Part shown: positions 36,952 through 47,875 of the stretch, piece after piece
How the letters are laid out: each line of letters begins with the position of its first letter
How positions within the stretch are numbered: position 1 is the stretch's first letter
Source: Ursus arctos
Taxonomy: Eukaryota; Chordata; Mammalia; Carnivora; Ursidae
Reading direction: 5' to 3'
DNA: 64,000 bases
Assembly: GCF_023065955.2 (NCBI RefSeq)
Contig: NW_026623050.1
Coordinates: 21,038,501 to 21,102,500 of the forward strand
Notes under the pieces: generated by a model
The model's input: the letters and a program-made list of their open reading frames with translations, nothing else
Told to the model about the DNA's origin: nothing
Database searches by the model: none
Translations under genes and position numbers: made by a program

Positions 36952-37436
36952 TCACTATAATTAATACTGAATATCTTATAATTTAATATGTGACCTCAGT
37001 AAAGCTGAGATTTTTTTTTTAAATGAATTTAAAAAAGACAAAATCTTGCCATTTGTAATGACATAGGTGGAGGTAGAGGGTATTTATGCTAAGCAAAATC
37101 AGTCTGTTAGAGAAGGTGAATTCACTCATATATGGCATTTAAGAAACAAAGCAGATGAAAACAGGAAGAAAAAACAGAGAGGGCAAACCATAAAACAGAC
37201 CCTTAGCTATAGAGAACACACTGAGGGTTACTGGTGGGAGGTGGGCAGGCAGATGGGTTAAATGAGTGATGGCTTTAAGGAGCGTGCATATTGTGATGAG
37301 CACTGGGCATTGTAAGTGATGAATCACGAAATCCTACACCTGAAACTATTATTACACTGTATGTTTACTAACTGGTATTTAAATAAAAACATGGAAGAAA
37401 AAACTAAATATTTAAAATTTTTTTTAATTAAAAAAA
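36952..37436 (+). mobile_element. Extra 3' segment: about 80 bp unknown plus a second L1 3'UTR
   Basis: 36952-37030 is unrelated to L1. 37031-37407 is a second copy of the L1 3'UTR (AAATCTTGCCATTTGTAATG to CTGTATGTTTACTAACTGG), followed by AAATAAA and an A/T-rich tail to 37436. The sequence matching the left TSD lies after this segment, not after the first L1 A-tail at 36951. Confidence 0.75.
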
Positions 37437-38472
37437 AGAAAATAAAGGGGAAAAAAATCCTTGGTATTGACCTTGGCAATGATTTTTTGGATATGATACC
37501 AAAAGCATAGGCAACAAAATAAAAAACAAATAGGATTACATCAAACTAAAAATCATCTGCACAGCAAAAAAAAACAATCAATGAAATGGAAAGGCAACCT
37601 ACAGAATGGGAGAAAATATTTGCAAACATAAGTATTTCCAAAATATATAAGGAACCCATATAACTCAATAGTAAAAATCCAATTAATCAAATTTAAAAAT
37701 GGCCAAAGGACCTGAATAGACATACAAATGAACCACAGGTACAATAAAAGGTTCTCAACATCAGTAGCCAATAGGGAAATGCAAATCAAAACTACAATAA
37801 GATATGCCTTCACACCTGTTAATATGGCTACTATGAAAAAGGCAATAAGAGGTGTGGGCAAGGATGTGGAAGAAAGGGAACCTTTGTGCACTGTTGGTAG
37901 GAATGTAAATTGGTACAGCCATTGTGGAAAATAATATGGAGATTCCTCAAAAAATTAAAAATAGAAGTACCATAAAATTTATCAATCTAACTTTAGGGTG
38001 TATATCCAAAGGAAGTGAAATTACTGTCTCACAGATACCTTCACTCCCATGTTCAGCAGAGCATTATTCATAATAGCCAAAACATGGAAACAACCCACGT
38101 GTGTATCAATGGGTAAATGGATAAAGAATATATGATAAATGACAGATAAATGTAGATGGATATATGTTTTTATATTACTATTATTCCGCCATAAAAAAGT
38201 AGGAAATCCTGTCATTTGCAACAACATGGGCATTATGTTAAGTGAAATAAGTCAGAGAATGACAAATGCTGTATGCTGTCACTTAAATGTGGAATCCAAA
38301 AATGTGAACTCATAGAAACAGAGCAGATTGGTGGTTACCAGGGGCTGAAGGATGGGGAGAAAGGGAAATGTTAGTCTGAAAAGTCTTTAAATTATAAGAT
38401 GAATAAGTTTTGGGAATCTAATATACAGCATGGTGACTACAGTTCAAAATACTGTGTTGCTATAAACACCTA

Positions 38473-38492
38473 CACATACACACACACACACA
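38473..38492. repeat. (CA)n microsatellite
   Basis: About ten CA units in the L1 3'UTR. Confidence 0.95.
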
Positions 38493-38546
38493 ATTTTGGG
38501 TTGTATATTTGGAAGTTGCTAAGAGGGTAGATCTTAAATGTTCTCA

Positions 38547-38547
<1 letters not shown>

Positions 38548-38586
<39 letters not shown>
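38548..38586. repeat. (CA)n microsatellite
   Basis: About 19 uninterrupted CA units in the L1 3'UTR; likely polymorphic. Confidence 0.97.
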
Positions 38587-38588
<2 letters not shown>

Positions 38589-38642
38589 AAAGGCAACTGT
38601 GTGAAGCGATGGATGTGTTAACTAAAAAAAAATTTTTTTTTA

Positions 38643-38832
38643 GGGGCGCCTGGGTGGCACAGCGGTTAAGCGTCTGCCTTCGGCTCAGGGCGTGATCCCG
38701 GCGTTATGGGATCGAGCCCCACATCAGGCTCTTCCGCTGTGAGCCTGCTTCTTCCTCTCCCACTCCCCCTGCTTGTGTTCCCTCTCTCGCTGGCTGTTTC
38801 TATCTCTGTCAAAAAAAATAAATAAAATCTTT
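38643..38832 (+). mobile_element. SINEC, young type
   Basis: Complete SINEC with the GCCTTCGGCTCAGGGCGTGA body. The TSD is a run of A then T followed by A, at about 38624-38642 and 38833-38850, so it landed in the A-rich tail of the host L1. Confidence 0.97.
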
Positions 38833-38850
38833 AAAAAAAATTTTTTTTTA

Positions 38851-38985
38851 ACATTAATAATAGCAGAAACCAGGTGGGGAGAGAGAAGATTGAGGGCTTA
38901 TATGGGAAGTCTCTGTACTTTCTACCCTCGTTTTCTGTAAACCTAAAACTGCTAAAAAGAAAAATAAAATCTATTCACTAAAAAA
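38851..38985 (+). mobile_element. Ancient L1 3' tip, sense
   Basis: TATATGGGAAGTCTCTGTAC followed by TTTTCTGTAAACCTAAAACT and AAAAATAAAAT matches the far 3' end of old L1M-type elements. Confidence 0.6.
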
Positions 38986-38989
38986 ATTC

Positions 38990-40132
38990 TCTATATAATT
39001 TCAATCCTGTAAGAGTCATTGAGACTTGCTTTATATTCCAATTTTTTTACAGCCCAATATTTTAAAATGTTTCATGTGTGCTTCATGCAAAGTGTATTTT
39101 ATAGTAATTTCTTAGATCAACTTTATTAATTTTATTCCAATCATCTATGTCTTTATTTTTGTCTGCTTATTATATAAATTGTTGAGAGAGGTCCATTAGA
39201 AATGTCTCAGTATGTGAATTTGGAAAAAAATCGGTTTAAACATTTTGAAACTATATTATTAGGATTATACAAATTTAAAATACTTATATCTTCCTGTCCA
39301 GCTACACCTTTTCATTATAAAATTACCTTTAAATCTAGTAATGCTTTCTGTATTTGCATTTATTTGTGTGATATTAATATAAGCGACAGCTACACTAGCT
39401 TTTTAGGAGGGTTTGCAATGCTCTTTTCCCACACTTTTATTTAAATCTTAATGTTTTAGATGAATTTCTTGTAAACATCATATAGTTATATTGTGTTATT
39501 TTACCCAGCTTGAATCTATGTCAATTCCTGCTATATTTGGTTATAAATCTATCATCTCATCCTGTGATTTCTACTTGTCTTACCTTTTCTTTTTCTCTCC
39601 TTTCTTGACTTCTTTAAACTGCTTTATCTTTTCATATTATGCCTTTTCTGGAGTGGAAATTACACATTAGGCTTCTCTTCTTTTAATGGTGACACTAGAA
39701 ACTTAAAAATTTATACCTAACTTATCAAAGTATAGTCAATACCTTTACTCTCCTCCAGCACGAGACCAGTTTCTTGGAACACATTAGCTTCATTTTCCCA
39801 TCTCCACTTGTATGCTTTTTAAAATTCCACGTTATAATATTCTTTTCTCTCATAAGATATTGTCTCTCTTTTTTTAAGTCATTTTTCATTTAGATTTACC
39901 CATGTATGTTTTTTATTCCTTCTTTGTCTCAGACCTTCCATTTGAGATTACTTTCCTCTTGCCTGAAGTATGACCTGAAATATGTCAGTCTTGAAAATGT
40001 TTTCTCTTGATACATGGAATTCTAAGTTGGCAATTATTTCTTTAATTATTAATTATTTAATTAAGACAGTTCAAGATATTCTACTGTCTCCTGGCTTCCA
40101 TTGAACTATTGAAAAATAAGTCATAAGTACAA
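38990..40132 (-). mobile_element. Old L1, antisense, ORF2 start and ORF1 region
   Basis: Follows antisense order: TGAGACTTGCTTTATATTCC (RT/endonuclease side), then the CTTGTAAACATCATATAG endonuclease-start region near 39465, then ORF1-side text (CCTTCCATTTGAGATTACTT) to about 40130. Strongly diverged. Confidence 0.6.
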
Positions 40133-40140
40133 AAGTTACT

Positions 40141-40697
40141 CAGTTTGTTCTCTATAGTTAAGAATCTGTTTCCTGATTTACCTCTGTCTTTTTTCCCCCT
40201 ATGATCATTTGTTTTGTAAATTTCACATATGAATGAACTCATAGTATTTGCTTTTCTCTGACCGACTTATTTCACTTAGTATAATACTCTCTAGCTCCAT
40301 CCACATTGTTGGAAATAGCAAGATTTCATTTTTTATGGCTGAGTGATACTGTATTGTGTGTATAGGTATATATCACATCTTTATCCATTCATCAGTTGAT
40401 GGACATTTGGCTGTTTCCATAATTTGGCTATTGTAGATAGTACTACTGTCAACATAGGGGCGCATGTATCTCTTCAAGTTAGTATTTTTGTATTCTTTAG
40501 GTAAATACCTAGTAATGTGATTGCTGGGTCATAGGGTAGCTCTATTTTTCAGTTTTTTGAGGAACCTCCATACTGTTTTCCAGAGTAGCTGTACCAGTTT
40601 GCATTCCCACCAACAGTGCAAGAGGGTTCCCCTTTCTCCACATCCTCACCAACACCTGTTGTTTCTTGTGTTGTTGATTTTAGCCATTCTGATGAGT
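40141..40697 (-). mobile_element. L1, antisense, ORF2 end and proximal 3'UTR
   Basis: Clear antisense L1: CTCTGACCGACTTATTTCAC, TTATCCATTCATCAGTTGAT, GTATTCTTTAGGTAAATACC, TCCACATCCTCACCAACACC. The distal 3'UTR expected at the left is missing, so a deletion or recombination trimmed it. The right end stops near the usual ORF2 C-terminal region. Confidence 0.85.
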
Positions 40698-41037
40698 GTC
40701 CCCACCTCCTACTTGGGTTTTGACATCTGTCCTCACCATGCTACAAGTTCACCAAAACCAAATTCAAGTTTTTCAGGAATGACAAAAACCCTCAGACCGA
40801 AAGTGGCTTTGGTGTTGTGACTTCTCCCTCTGGGTTTCAGCTTTCCTTTGGATTCTGGCCTGGCAGTTCCTTTTGATCTTTTCAGTTCTTCGTTGCTCTT
40901 AACTTTAAAATATGCATTTTATTCAGAATTTTTGGTGTTTTTAGTAAGCGCATTAGTTCAAATACTTACCTGCCATGCCACAAAATTTAAGTCCCCAAAC
41001 AAATTCTTTATAGTGAACACATATTAGTTTTGCAATT
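40698..41037. other. Unassigned sequence
   Basis: About 340 bp between L1 and SINEC with no family recognised. Confidence 0.4.
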
Positions 41038-41052
41038 AAAAAAAGATATGGG

Positions 41053-41251
41053 GGCGCCTGGGTAGCGCAGTCGTTAAAGCATCTGCCTTCGGCTCAGGGC
41101 GTGATCCCGGCGTTCCGGGATCGAGTCCCACATCGGGCTCCTCCGCTGGGAGCCTGCTTCTTCCTCTCTCACTCTCCTGCTGTGTTCCCTCTCTCCCTGG
41201 CTGTCTCTCTGTCACATAAATAAATAAAATCTTTAAAAAAAATAAAAAAAT
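41053..41251 (+). mobile_element. SINEC, distinct young subfamily
   Basis: Complete, with 15-bp perfect TSD AAAAAAAGATATGGG at 41038-41052 and 41252-41266. Shares with the copy at 41988 the variants GGGTAGCGCAGTCG, GAGTCCCACATC, a shortened CTCCTGCTGTG block and GTCACATAAATAAAT. Confidence 0.97.
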
Positions 41252-41429
41252 AAAAAAAGATATGGGCAGAAATCTCAAGTTATTTGAAGAGCAAGATAAG
41301 TCATGATTATTACCTACCAAAGATGAAAATAGTGATAATTATTATCTGTGACTTCAGAAGAAAATGAATTCATCGTAGTCTGAAACTGTTTGACACATTT
41401 AATGACAGAAATGTGGTTTAAAGTGCAAG

Positions 41430-41622
41430 GTAATATTACATTGTATGTACATACCACATCTTCTTTATCCGTTTATCTATTTATGGACACAGGTTTCTTT
41501 CATATCATGGCTGTTGTAAATAATGCTACAATCAACATAGGGATACATATATCTTTTTGAATTAGTGTTTTTGTTTTCTTTGGGTAAACACCCAATAGTG
41601 GAATTATTGGATCATATGGTGT
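41430..41622 (-). mobile_element. L1 fragment, antisense
   Basis: TTTATCCGTTTATCTATTTA, GGCTGTTGTAAATAATGCTA and GTGGAATTATTGGATCATAT are antisense L1 landmarks. About 190 bp. Confidence 0.85.
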
Positions 41623-41624
41623 TT

Positions 41625-41973
41625 CAGAGAGAAGTTCCTCTAGGATTCTGGTTGGCCTACCCTACTGGGGAAAACTTAGAAGAGGAATGTTAATGAGATG
41701 AACTAAAGCTTCCATAATTGCAGCTTCTCCAAATGTCTCTCATCCTCAACTGGTACCTCTGCTGTTTTTGGACATAACTCCCATGTGAGAAAGAGACACT
41801 ATTCTTCAGGATACTGTATTCATCTTAAAGCGATATCCAACAATCCCCCAAAATGTTTGGATGGTCCCCTTTTCCCAGTATGTATGTATCTGCATAAATG
41901 TCCAGAGGTCCCACTGGGGAATGATTTAAACAATATATTTGTTCTGCTGTTGTGTAGTTAGCTCTTCTTTCTG
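41625..41973 (+). mobile_element. Endogenous retrovirus (ERVL-like) internal fragment
   Basis: CCCATGTGAGAAAGAGACAC and CTATTCTTCAGGATACTG near 41790-41830 are homologous to 49866-49910, part of a second ERVL-like relic in the window. The remainder up to the SINE is not confidently assigned. Confidence 0.5.
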
Positions 41974-41987
41974 AGAAACTGGCATCC

Positions 41988-42191
41988 GGGGCGCCTGGGT
42001 AGCGCAGTCGTTAAGCGTCTGCCTTCGGCTCAGGGCGTGATCGCGGCGTTTCAGGATCGAGTCCCACATCGGGCTCCTCCGCTGCGAGCCTGCTTCTTCC
42101 TCTCCCACTCCTCTGCTGTGTTCCCTCTCTCTCTGGCTGTCTCTCTGTCACATAAATAAATAAAATCTTTAAAAAAAAAAAAAAAAAAAAA
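41988..42191 (+). mobile_element. SINEC, distinct young subfamily, long poly-A
   Basis: Complete SINEC of the same subtype as 41053, with a long tail A-run and perfect 14-bp TSD AGAAACTGGCATCC at 41974-41987 and 42192-42205. Confidence 0.97.
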
Positions 42192-42205
42192 AGAAACTGG
42201 CATCC

Positions 42206-43847
42206 CCTGGGTTCTGTCCCCACCCCCCCCCATAAAAAAAAAGTATTCAATTCTGAAAATTGGGTAAACAATAGTGAAGTTTTACTGGAAAAACTACCCT
42301 CAGCCTCCTATTTAACCATCCTTGATTTCTTCTAAGGGCACAAGTTAGTAATACAATTAATTTTGTCCTTCTGTTTTGGTCCTCAGGATGCAGTTTTCCA
42401 CTAACCATGTCCATAACTCTCTGTGGATCAGTCCCCTTGACTACCAGTCTGAACTTGCCACTCATTACAATAATTGCATCTACCTAGCATCTAATTAAGT
42501 GGTACCATGTGGTCTCTATCTTTTTGGGGTCTTATCATCACTGTTATCCTAAGTGAGCCTGGTACTGTTAACTATCTCTTTTGTTGTCAGACCTGGCATA
42601 CAAAAGAGAACTAACACTGAATTTTTTACTGATTGTCTTCCTTCAACCAGCATGCCCCTATGGTCTTGCTAAATTGTGTATCCTTTAGGTCTTTGCATGG
42701 AACATAATCATTTAGAGGGATATTTTTGTGATACAGTATATCTAATCCAGCATGCTCATTTTCTTGTGCCTTTCAATTTCCTTTTCCATCTGTCACAGGA
42801 ATTCTGGCATTTTGACCTCCCTTATTGTGGGCCACCATTTTTTTTTAATGCTGTTAGGTATTACTCAGTTGGTGAGTTCACAGAGATCACAGAGAGTTCA
42901 CAGAGATCCCCTCCCTTGGGATCATTGTTATAGGTGTTAAATCTAGTATCACAAGGCTTAATAAAAAACACTTTTTCAATCTTTTGTTCTAATCCCCTTG
43001 ATCAAGTACTCAAGAATACAGCCTCAGGCATTCTTCCAGCTCTTTCCAGCACATGCCATCTGGGTCCTGCATCTTCTTTCTGTCCTCTTTCATGTCCCAA
43101 CATGTCCCCAGCTGGGTTATGCTATGACCCCTATCAAAATCTTTCCCCAACTACCTACCGCACAGATTCTGAGATGGGCACATATTGTCTTGCAGGGAGT
43201 AGAAACCTGCGTTTTATTAAAGCAAGTGGAAGTGGTAGCTCTGAATAGGGAGGGTTGGGCTACTTATGCAGGCTCATAACTCAGGGACATCTAAGAGTCA
43301 AGATTTTCAAGGATATCAACCCAAATATTCCCATTCCAAGTGTTGAGGTCCAATTCTTTCTCAGAGTGTAGAACTTAGTATAGCAGACCTGTCTTGTTTG
43401 AAAGTTGAACTTTTTGGAAAGTACCTATTCTGACAATTAAATTCTGGGCCTGATCCTAAGTTTTCTCTGCCTTCTTGCTACAGAGAGCCATTTTGTATGT
43501 TGCTAAGGGTCTTCCTGGTTTTCCACTTGACTTTCAATTGCCTATTAATTGCTCTCAGACTTTTACCTTTTTCTAGAACATCAGTCCAGCTTGGCATTAG
43601 CTACAGAATTCCATTGTCTTTGTAGTTAATAGTATCCATATTTTTCAAATGTCTGATACATCAAACCAGCTAGAGTATATCTTTCTACTACTATGCCGTT
43701 CCAGCTCACTACTAGTGGAAATTTGAACAATTACATGGCTCCCTGAAGCCAGAGGCTGTTGTTGCTTCATTTACCATCAGCGATGGCATCCTCTTTACCG
43801 AGCAGGTAGTGAATGAACTAGCTCCAAATCCCCCTCTTACCTGTTTT
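42206..43847 (-). mobile_element. Possible ERVL-like internal (gag-side) relic
   Basis: Lies on the internal side of an antisense LTR (43848-44112). Minus-strand frames contain a charged, coiled-coil-like stretch near 43560-43480 and a 72-codon ORF at 42247-42465. No frame is long and no catalytic motif is visible. Assignment rests mainly on position and is tentative; it could be unique DNA. Confidence 0.35.
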
Positions 43848-44112
43848 CTTAGACTACGCCTGGCACCAATTCTTGCAGGTTGGATTTTCTAGGAAGTACA
43901 ATGGATTGGAGTTTAGGGTTCAGGATGTTTATTAGGAAATGCCATTAGTATCAATACCTGTGGAAGAAAGGAGAAAGAAGCAGGTTAGCAGATGGAGAAG
44001 TTGAGCTGTGATGCAGGCCCAGATGACAGCTTTGATGAAACCCATGGAGAAGCTTGGCCCATCAGAGTTTTCCTGCTTTGGACCCAAATGGCATGCACTT
44101 TATACCCCCCTG
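43848..44112 (-). mobile_element. LTR, antisense (ERVL/MLT2-like)
   Basis: On the minus strand it reads as the U3/R end of a mammalian LTR, with a polyadenylation signal AATAAACATCCTG at about 43936-43924 followed by CTAAACTCCAATCC and a 3' end near CTAAG. Resembles ERVL-class LTRs; exact family not assigned. Confidence 0.55.
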
Positions 44113-44138
44113 ATAATGAGTCATTCTAACCTAATGTT

Positions 44139-44911
44139 AGAAACAGCAATTGTTGGTGAGGATGTAGAGAAAAAGGAACCCTCATGCACTGTTGGTGAGA
44201 ATGTAAACTAGTATAGGCACTGTGGAAAACAGTGTGGACATTCCTCAAAAATTAAAAATAGAAATGCCATGTAATCCAATAATTCCACTATTGGGTATTT
44301 ACCCAGAAAAAATGAAAACACTAATTTGAAAAGATATATTCACCCCTGTGTTTATTGCAGCATTATTTATAATAGCCGAGACATTGAAGTAACCTAAGTG
44401 TCCATCCATAGACAAAAGGATAAGAAAAATATGGTATATACAATGGAATATTACACAGTCATAAAAAGGATGCAACGGTGCCATTTGAGACAACATGAAT
44501 GACCTAGAGGGTATTATGCTAAGGGAAATAAGTTAGACTGAGAAAGGCAAATACCATATAATTCCACTCATAATGGAATCTTAAAAAGTGAATAAACAAA
44601 AAGCAGAATCAGATCTATAAATACAGAGAACAAACTGATGTTTGATGGAGGGGAGGGAGTGAGGGATGGACAAAACGGGTAAATGGGGGATCCGGGCCTC
44701 CAGTTAGGAATGAATAAGTCACAGGAGTAAAAAGCAGAGCATAAGAAATATAGTCAATGGTGCTGTAATTGCAATATAATGGGACAGATGGTAGCTATAC
44801 TTGGGGTAAATGGAGCATAATGTATAAACCTGTCAAATCACTAAGTTGTACCCCAGAAACTAACGTAACATTGTGTGTCAGTGATACCTTTAAAAAAAGG
44901 AAGAGGAAGAA
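44139..44911 (+). mobile_element. 5'-truncated L1, sense (ORF2 end and 3'UTR)
   Basis: Starts in the ORF2 C-terminal region (CTCATGCACTGTTGGTGAGA) and runs through the 3'UTR to GTACCCCAGAAACTAACG and an A-rich tail. TSD AACCTAATGTT at 44128-44138 and AACCTAATTTT at 44912-44922 (one mismatch). Confidence 0.88.
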
Positions 44912-44924
44912 AACCTAATTTTGA

Positions 44925-45107
44925 CCCCATAACCTTCCTGCCATATAAAGAAGTGACTGCCACGTAGTTTCTTCTTAAATAAGCTCCCTAATTAATTTTC
45001 TTTTTTCAATTAATGGTGGCATCAGTATCCTAATCAACCATACTTTAAATGATAATATTATGGCTTCCTTCTCTCTAACATTTCCAATTAGCAAGCCCTG
45101 TGTTTTT
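44925..45107 (+). mobile_element. L2, sense, left part
   Basis: Diverged L2 that continues after the L1 insertion at 45108-45778. Assigned mainly because the right part, 45794-46165, is recognisable. Confidence 0.5.
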
Positions 45108-45778
45108 TTGTTTTTTGTTTTGTGTGTGTGTTGTGTGGTAAAATACATGTAACATAAAATTTACCATTTTAACCATTTAAAATATATTTAAAAATATTTA
45201 ATAATTTAAATTTAATTTAATTTAAATAAATTTTAAAATATTTAAAAATACTCAGTGGCATTCACAATGGTATGTAACCATTATCACTATCTAGTTTCAG
45301 AACATTTTCATCATCATGAAAAGAAACCCTGTACTCATTAAATAGTCAGTCCCCATCATCTCCTTTCCCCAGTCCTTGGCAACTATTAATTTTTTCTCTA
45401 TGGGTTTGCCTATATTGGATATTTCAAATAAACAGAATCACACAATGATGGTACTTTTGTGTGTGGCTTATTTTATAATGCCTATAAGGTTTACCCATGT
45501 TGTGGCATGTATCATTACATCATTTCTTTTATTTGCCACATAATATTCCATCATATGAAATATGATAAATAAATAAAATCACATTTTATTTATTCTTTCA
45601 TTATTTGAAGAGTTGGTTACATTTTTTGGTGGTTAGTAATAGTGCTACTATGAACATGCATGTACAAGTTTTTTTTTTTTGAATACCCATTTTCAATTTT
45701 TTTGAGAATATATTCCTATTCTAGGAATTGTTGGGTCATATGGTATTTCTATATTTAACTGTTTTAGAAACAACCAAA
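45108..45778 (-). mobile_element. 5'-truncated old L1 (L1MC-like), antisense
   Basis: Antisense L1 3' sequence (ACATAAAATTTACCATTTTA, CAACTATTAATTTTTTCTC, GGAATTGTTGGGTCATATGG) within a diverged 15-bp TSD, GCAAGCCCTGTGTTT at about 45091-45105 versus ACAAGCCCCATGTTT at 45778-45792. An AT-rich array at about 45165-45245 expands the element's 3' part. Confidence 0.78.
45165..45245. repeat. AT-rich low-complexity tract
   Basis: Irregular repeats of AATTTAAATTTAA and AAATATTTAAAAAT type, within the L1 3' region. Confidence 0.85.
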
Positions 45779-45793
45779 CAAGCCCCATGTTTT

Positions 45794-46165
45794 GAAATGG
45801 GTTTCCCATGTATCCATTATTTCCATTTTTGCTGCCATCAATGAGGGTTTATTCTTTTATGCTTGAATTACTTCAAAATTACTCTACTGGTATTAGTTCT
45901 CCTAATAGTTCTACTTAATTCCATCACACATCTTCCTAAATAAAATTTTGATAACATCAATTCACTTCCTAAACCCCATCTAGAACTTCTGCTTAGAATA
46001 ATATCCTAATTCTTAGGGTACTAATTCTTAGCCTGGCATGTAAAGCCTCCACATTCCAGATTTAAGTCTCACATCTCATTCTCCAAACCCTCCAGATAAA
46101 CTAGTTCACTTGTCCTCTGAGTACATCTTGAGCTTTTCCAGTTCTTCTTGTTTTCTTGAAATCCA
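45794..46165 (+). mobile_element. L2, sense, right part
   Basis: ATATCCTAATTCTTAGGGTA then TTAGCCTGGCATGTAAAGCC and CTCATTCTCCAAACCCTCC match the L2 ORF2 C-terminal region (the CTGGCATTCAAGGCC-type landmark). Confidence 0.75.
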
Positions 46166-47750
46166 TTTCCTCATTCCATCTCATGCATGGATAGGTTGCA
46201 ACCTATCCATGATTTAATTACAAAGCCATTTCTCTTTCCAGTTTGTCCCACCTCTGAACTTCCGAAGCTTGTGGATCAGGTTGGAATTTTATTTTGTCTC
46301 TTTGATTAGAGAGTGTTGCAAACTCCTGGAACAAAGAATCTATTTTTTAGAAAATATTATGGAATTTTAAAGAAGACAAGATTTCTGGGGGGAAAATGAT
46401 GTTATGTAAAAACTGTAAAGAAAACAACAAAATCAAATTAATGATAGTGGTTAAAATAACTTGAGTTTGGACCTTTTTGTTGAATCTAGTGAAGAGAAAA
46501 ATTTCTAAAGATACATGCCAGCCCTGAGGAAAAATTCTTCTTTGAGAAGGTAGATAATGCAGCAATGGGAAATACAACTACGAATTTAAATCTCACTAAA
46601 AAAGAGCTGAAGATAATCTGAGATTGTAATCTCTGAAGAGAAGACTATGTCCTTTCTGGTTCCTCTGGCTTTGGACCTGAAAAATGGGATTGTCAAAGTC
46701 AGAAATTTATTTTACTTTGAATACAGAAAAATGAATTATGGGACTAGGGCTAGAATATTTGTAGAGGAATATGGTTTAAAATATGAGATTCTTATAAATA
46801 TGAAATTATCAATATTCAATTATTAATTATTTCATTGGGAAAATGAGGTAACTGGCGCATAAGGAAATAAAATTAGCTCTATAAGGAACTTTGTGATAAA
46901 CTCAGATTTTGAAATGATCTTTAAAAAATAGACAGACTGTCACATAATTAAAATACAAACAGCATAATATGCCATGAATCTTTAAAACTGGAAGGCTGAA
47001 ATTTCAATGGATAAGAAATGCAAAAACTAAGAAGAGTGCCCCCTCTACTTCTTTTTTTAACTGAAGTGTAGTTGACACACACATTCTTTTTAGGTATATT
47101 CTACTTGCTTTTAAGATGTTTAGATTGTTGGATTAAAATAAGTGAAAAGGCACACTTTAGCTGTTTTAGGCAAGATAAACAATGTTTACTAAAGGAGGCA
47201 GGACTGTAACTCCTATTTTCCTTCCATTTTATCCAGCAAGTAGCATTCAAAGGTAAAAGTAACTTTAAAGTGGAAAGAGAATAAAAGCCTCTGATAAGTG
47301 AGGAACTGGTCTTAATGCACTTAGACACTTTAGATAAATTAGAATTCTTCATTTATATAGATTGTAATGTATATTAGGACACTTTTCTTAAATACATATG
47401 TGAAAGATCTTCTGGGTCAGAGATGTTGCAATCGAGGCAGAAGAAGAGGCTACTGTTGACCTCGGCCATGACCATAGAATATGGTATGGAACTAAAGGGC
47501 CAAAATGTTTGGTTTTGCTTGGGATAGTTGAGAGGAGCATTTATACTCCATTGAGGAGAAGACCTTTTGGTTTCTTTGCTTACATGAGATAATGTCCACC
47601 TTTAAAAGAGCAAAGATTCACTTTTACTGTGGTGGTTCTGGCTGGGTATGGGTGTGTCTTTCTTCTTCACAGAGTCTACTCTTACTTTACTCTTTGAGGG
47701 TTCACAGACTATTTGATTTACTAATATGAGATCCCACATAATATCTCCTT
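46166..47750. other. Mostly unassigned 1.6 kb, with a tiny L1 tip
   Basis: No gene found. At about 47058-47098, TTAACTGAAGTGTAGTTGAC resembles the antisense 3' tip of L1. The rest shows short ORFs (76-83 codons) without recognised domains. Confidence 0.4.
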
Positions 47751-47754
47751 AGAA

Positions 47755-47875
47755 CAAAGGACCCACCTTATGGCAAAGGAGATGAGGCAACTTGCATGTG
47801 ACTATGGAATCCACTGGTTCTATCTCATATAGCAGGACCCAGGAGCTATCATCCTGATAATATGGTGGAATGACT
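47755..47875 (+). mobile_element. ERVL-like internal relic, left part
   Basis: Continuous in sense with 49811 onward once the L1 at 47876-49810 is removed; the flanks share the L1 TSD. Diverged, with no long frame. Confidence 0.5.

Larger units (their letters stand above)
37437..38635 (+). mobile_element. Host LINE-1, right part (ORF2 C-terminus and 3'UTR)
   Basis: Continues the element interrupted at 30179: AAAATCCTTGGTATTGACCT-type text, the TTTTTGGATATGATACC block, the C-terminal ORF2 region near 37850-37930, then a 3'UTR (ACCAGGGGCTGAAGGATGG, TGGTGACTACAGTTCAAAAT) to a terminal A-run. (CA)n arrays interrupt the 3'UTR. Confidence 0.85.

Noticed and set aside
38548..38586. Possible CRISPR-like or structured repeat array
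   Set aside because: Simple CA dinucleotide repeat; no spacer structure, and the genome is mammalian.
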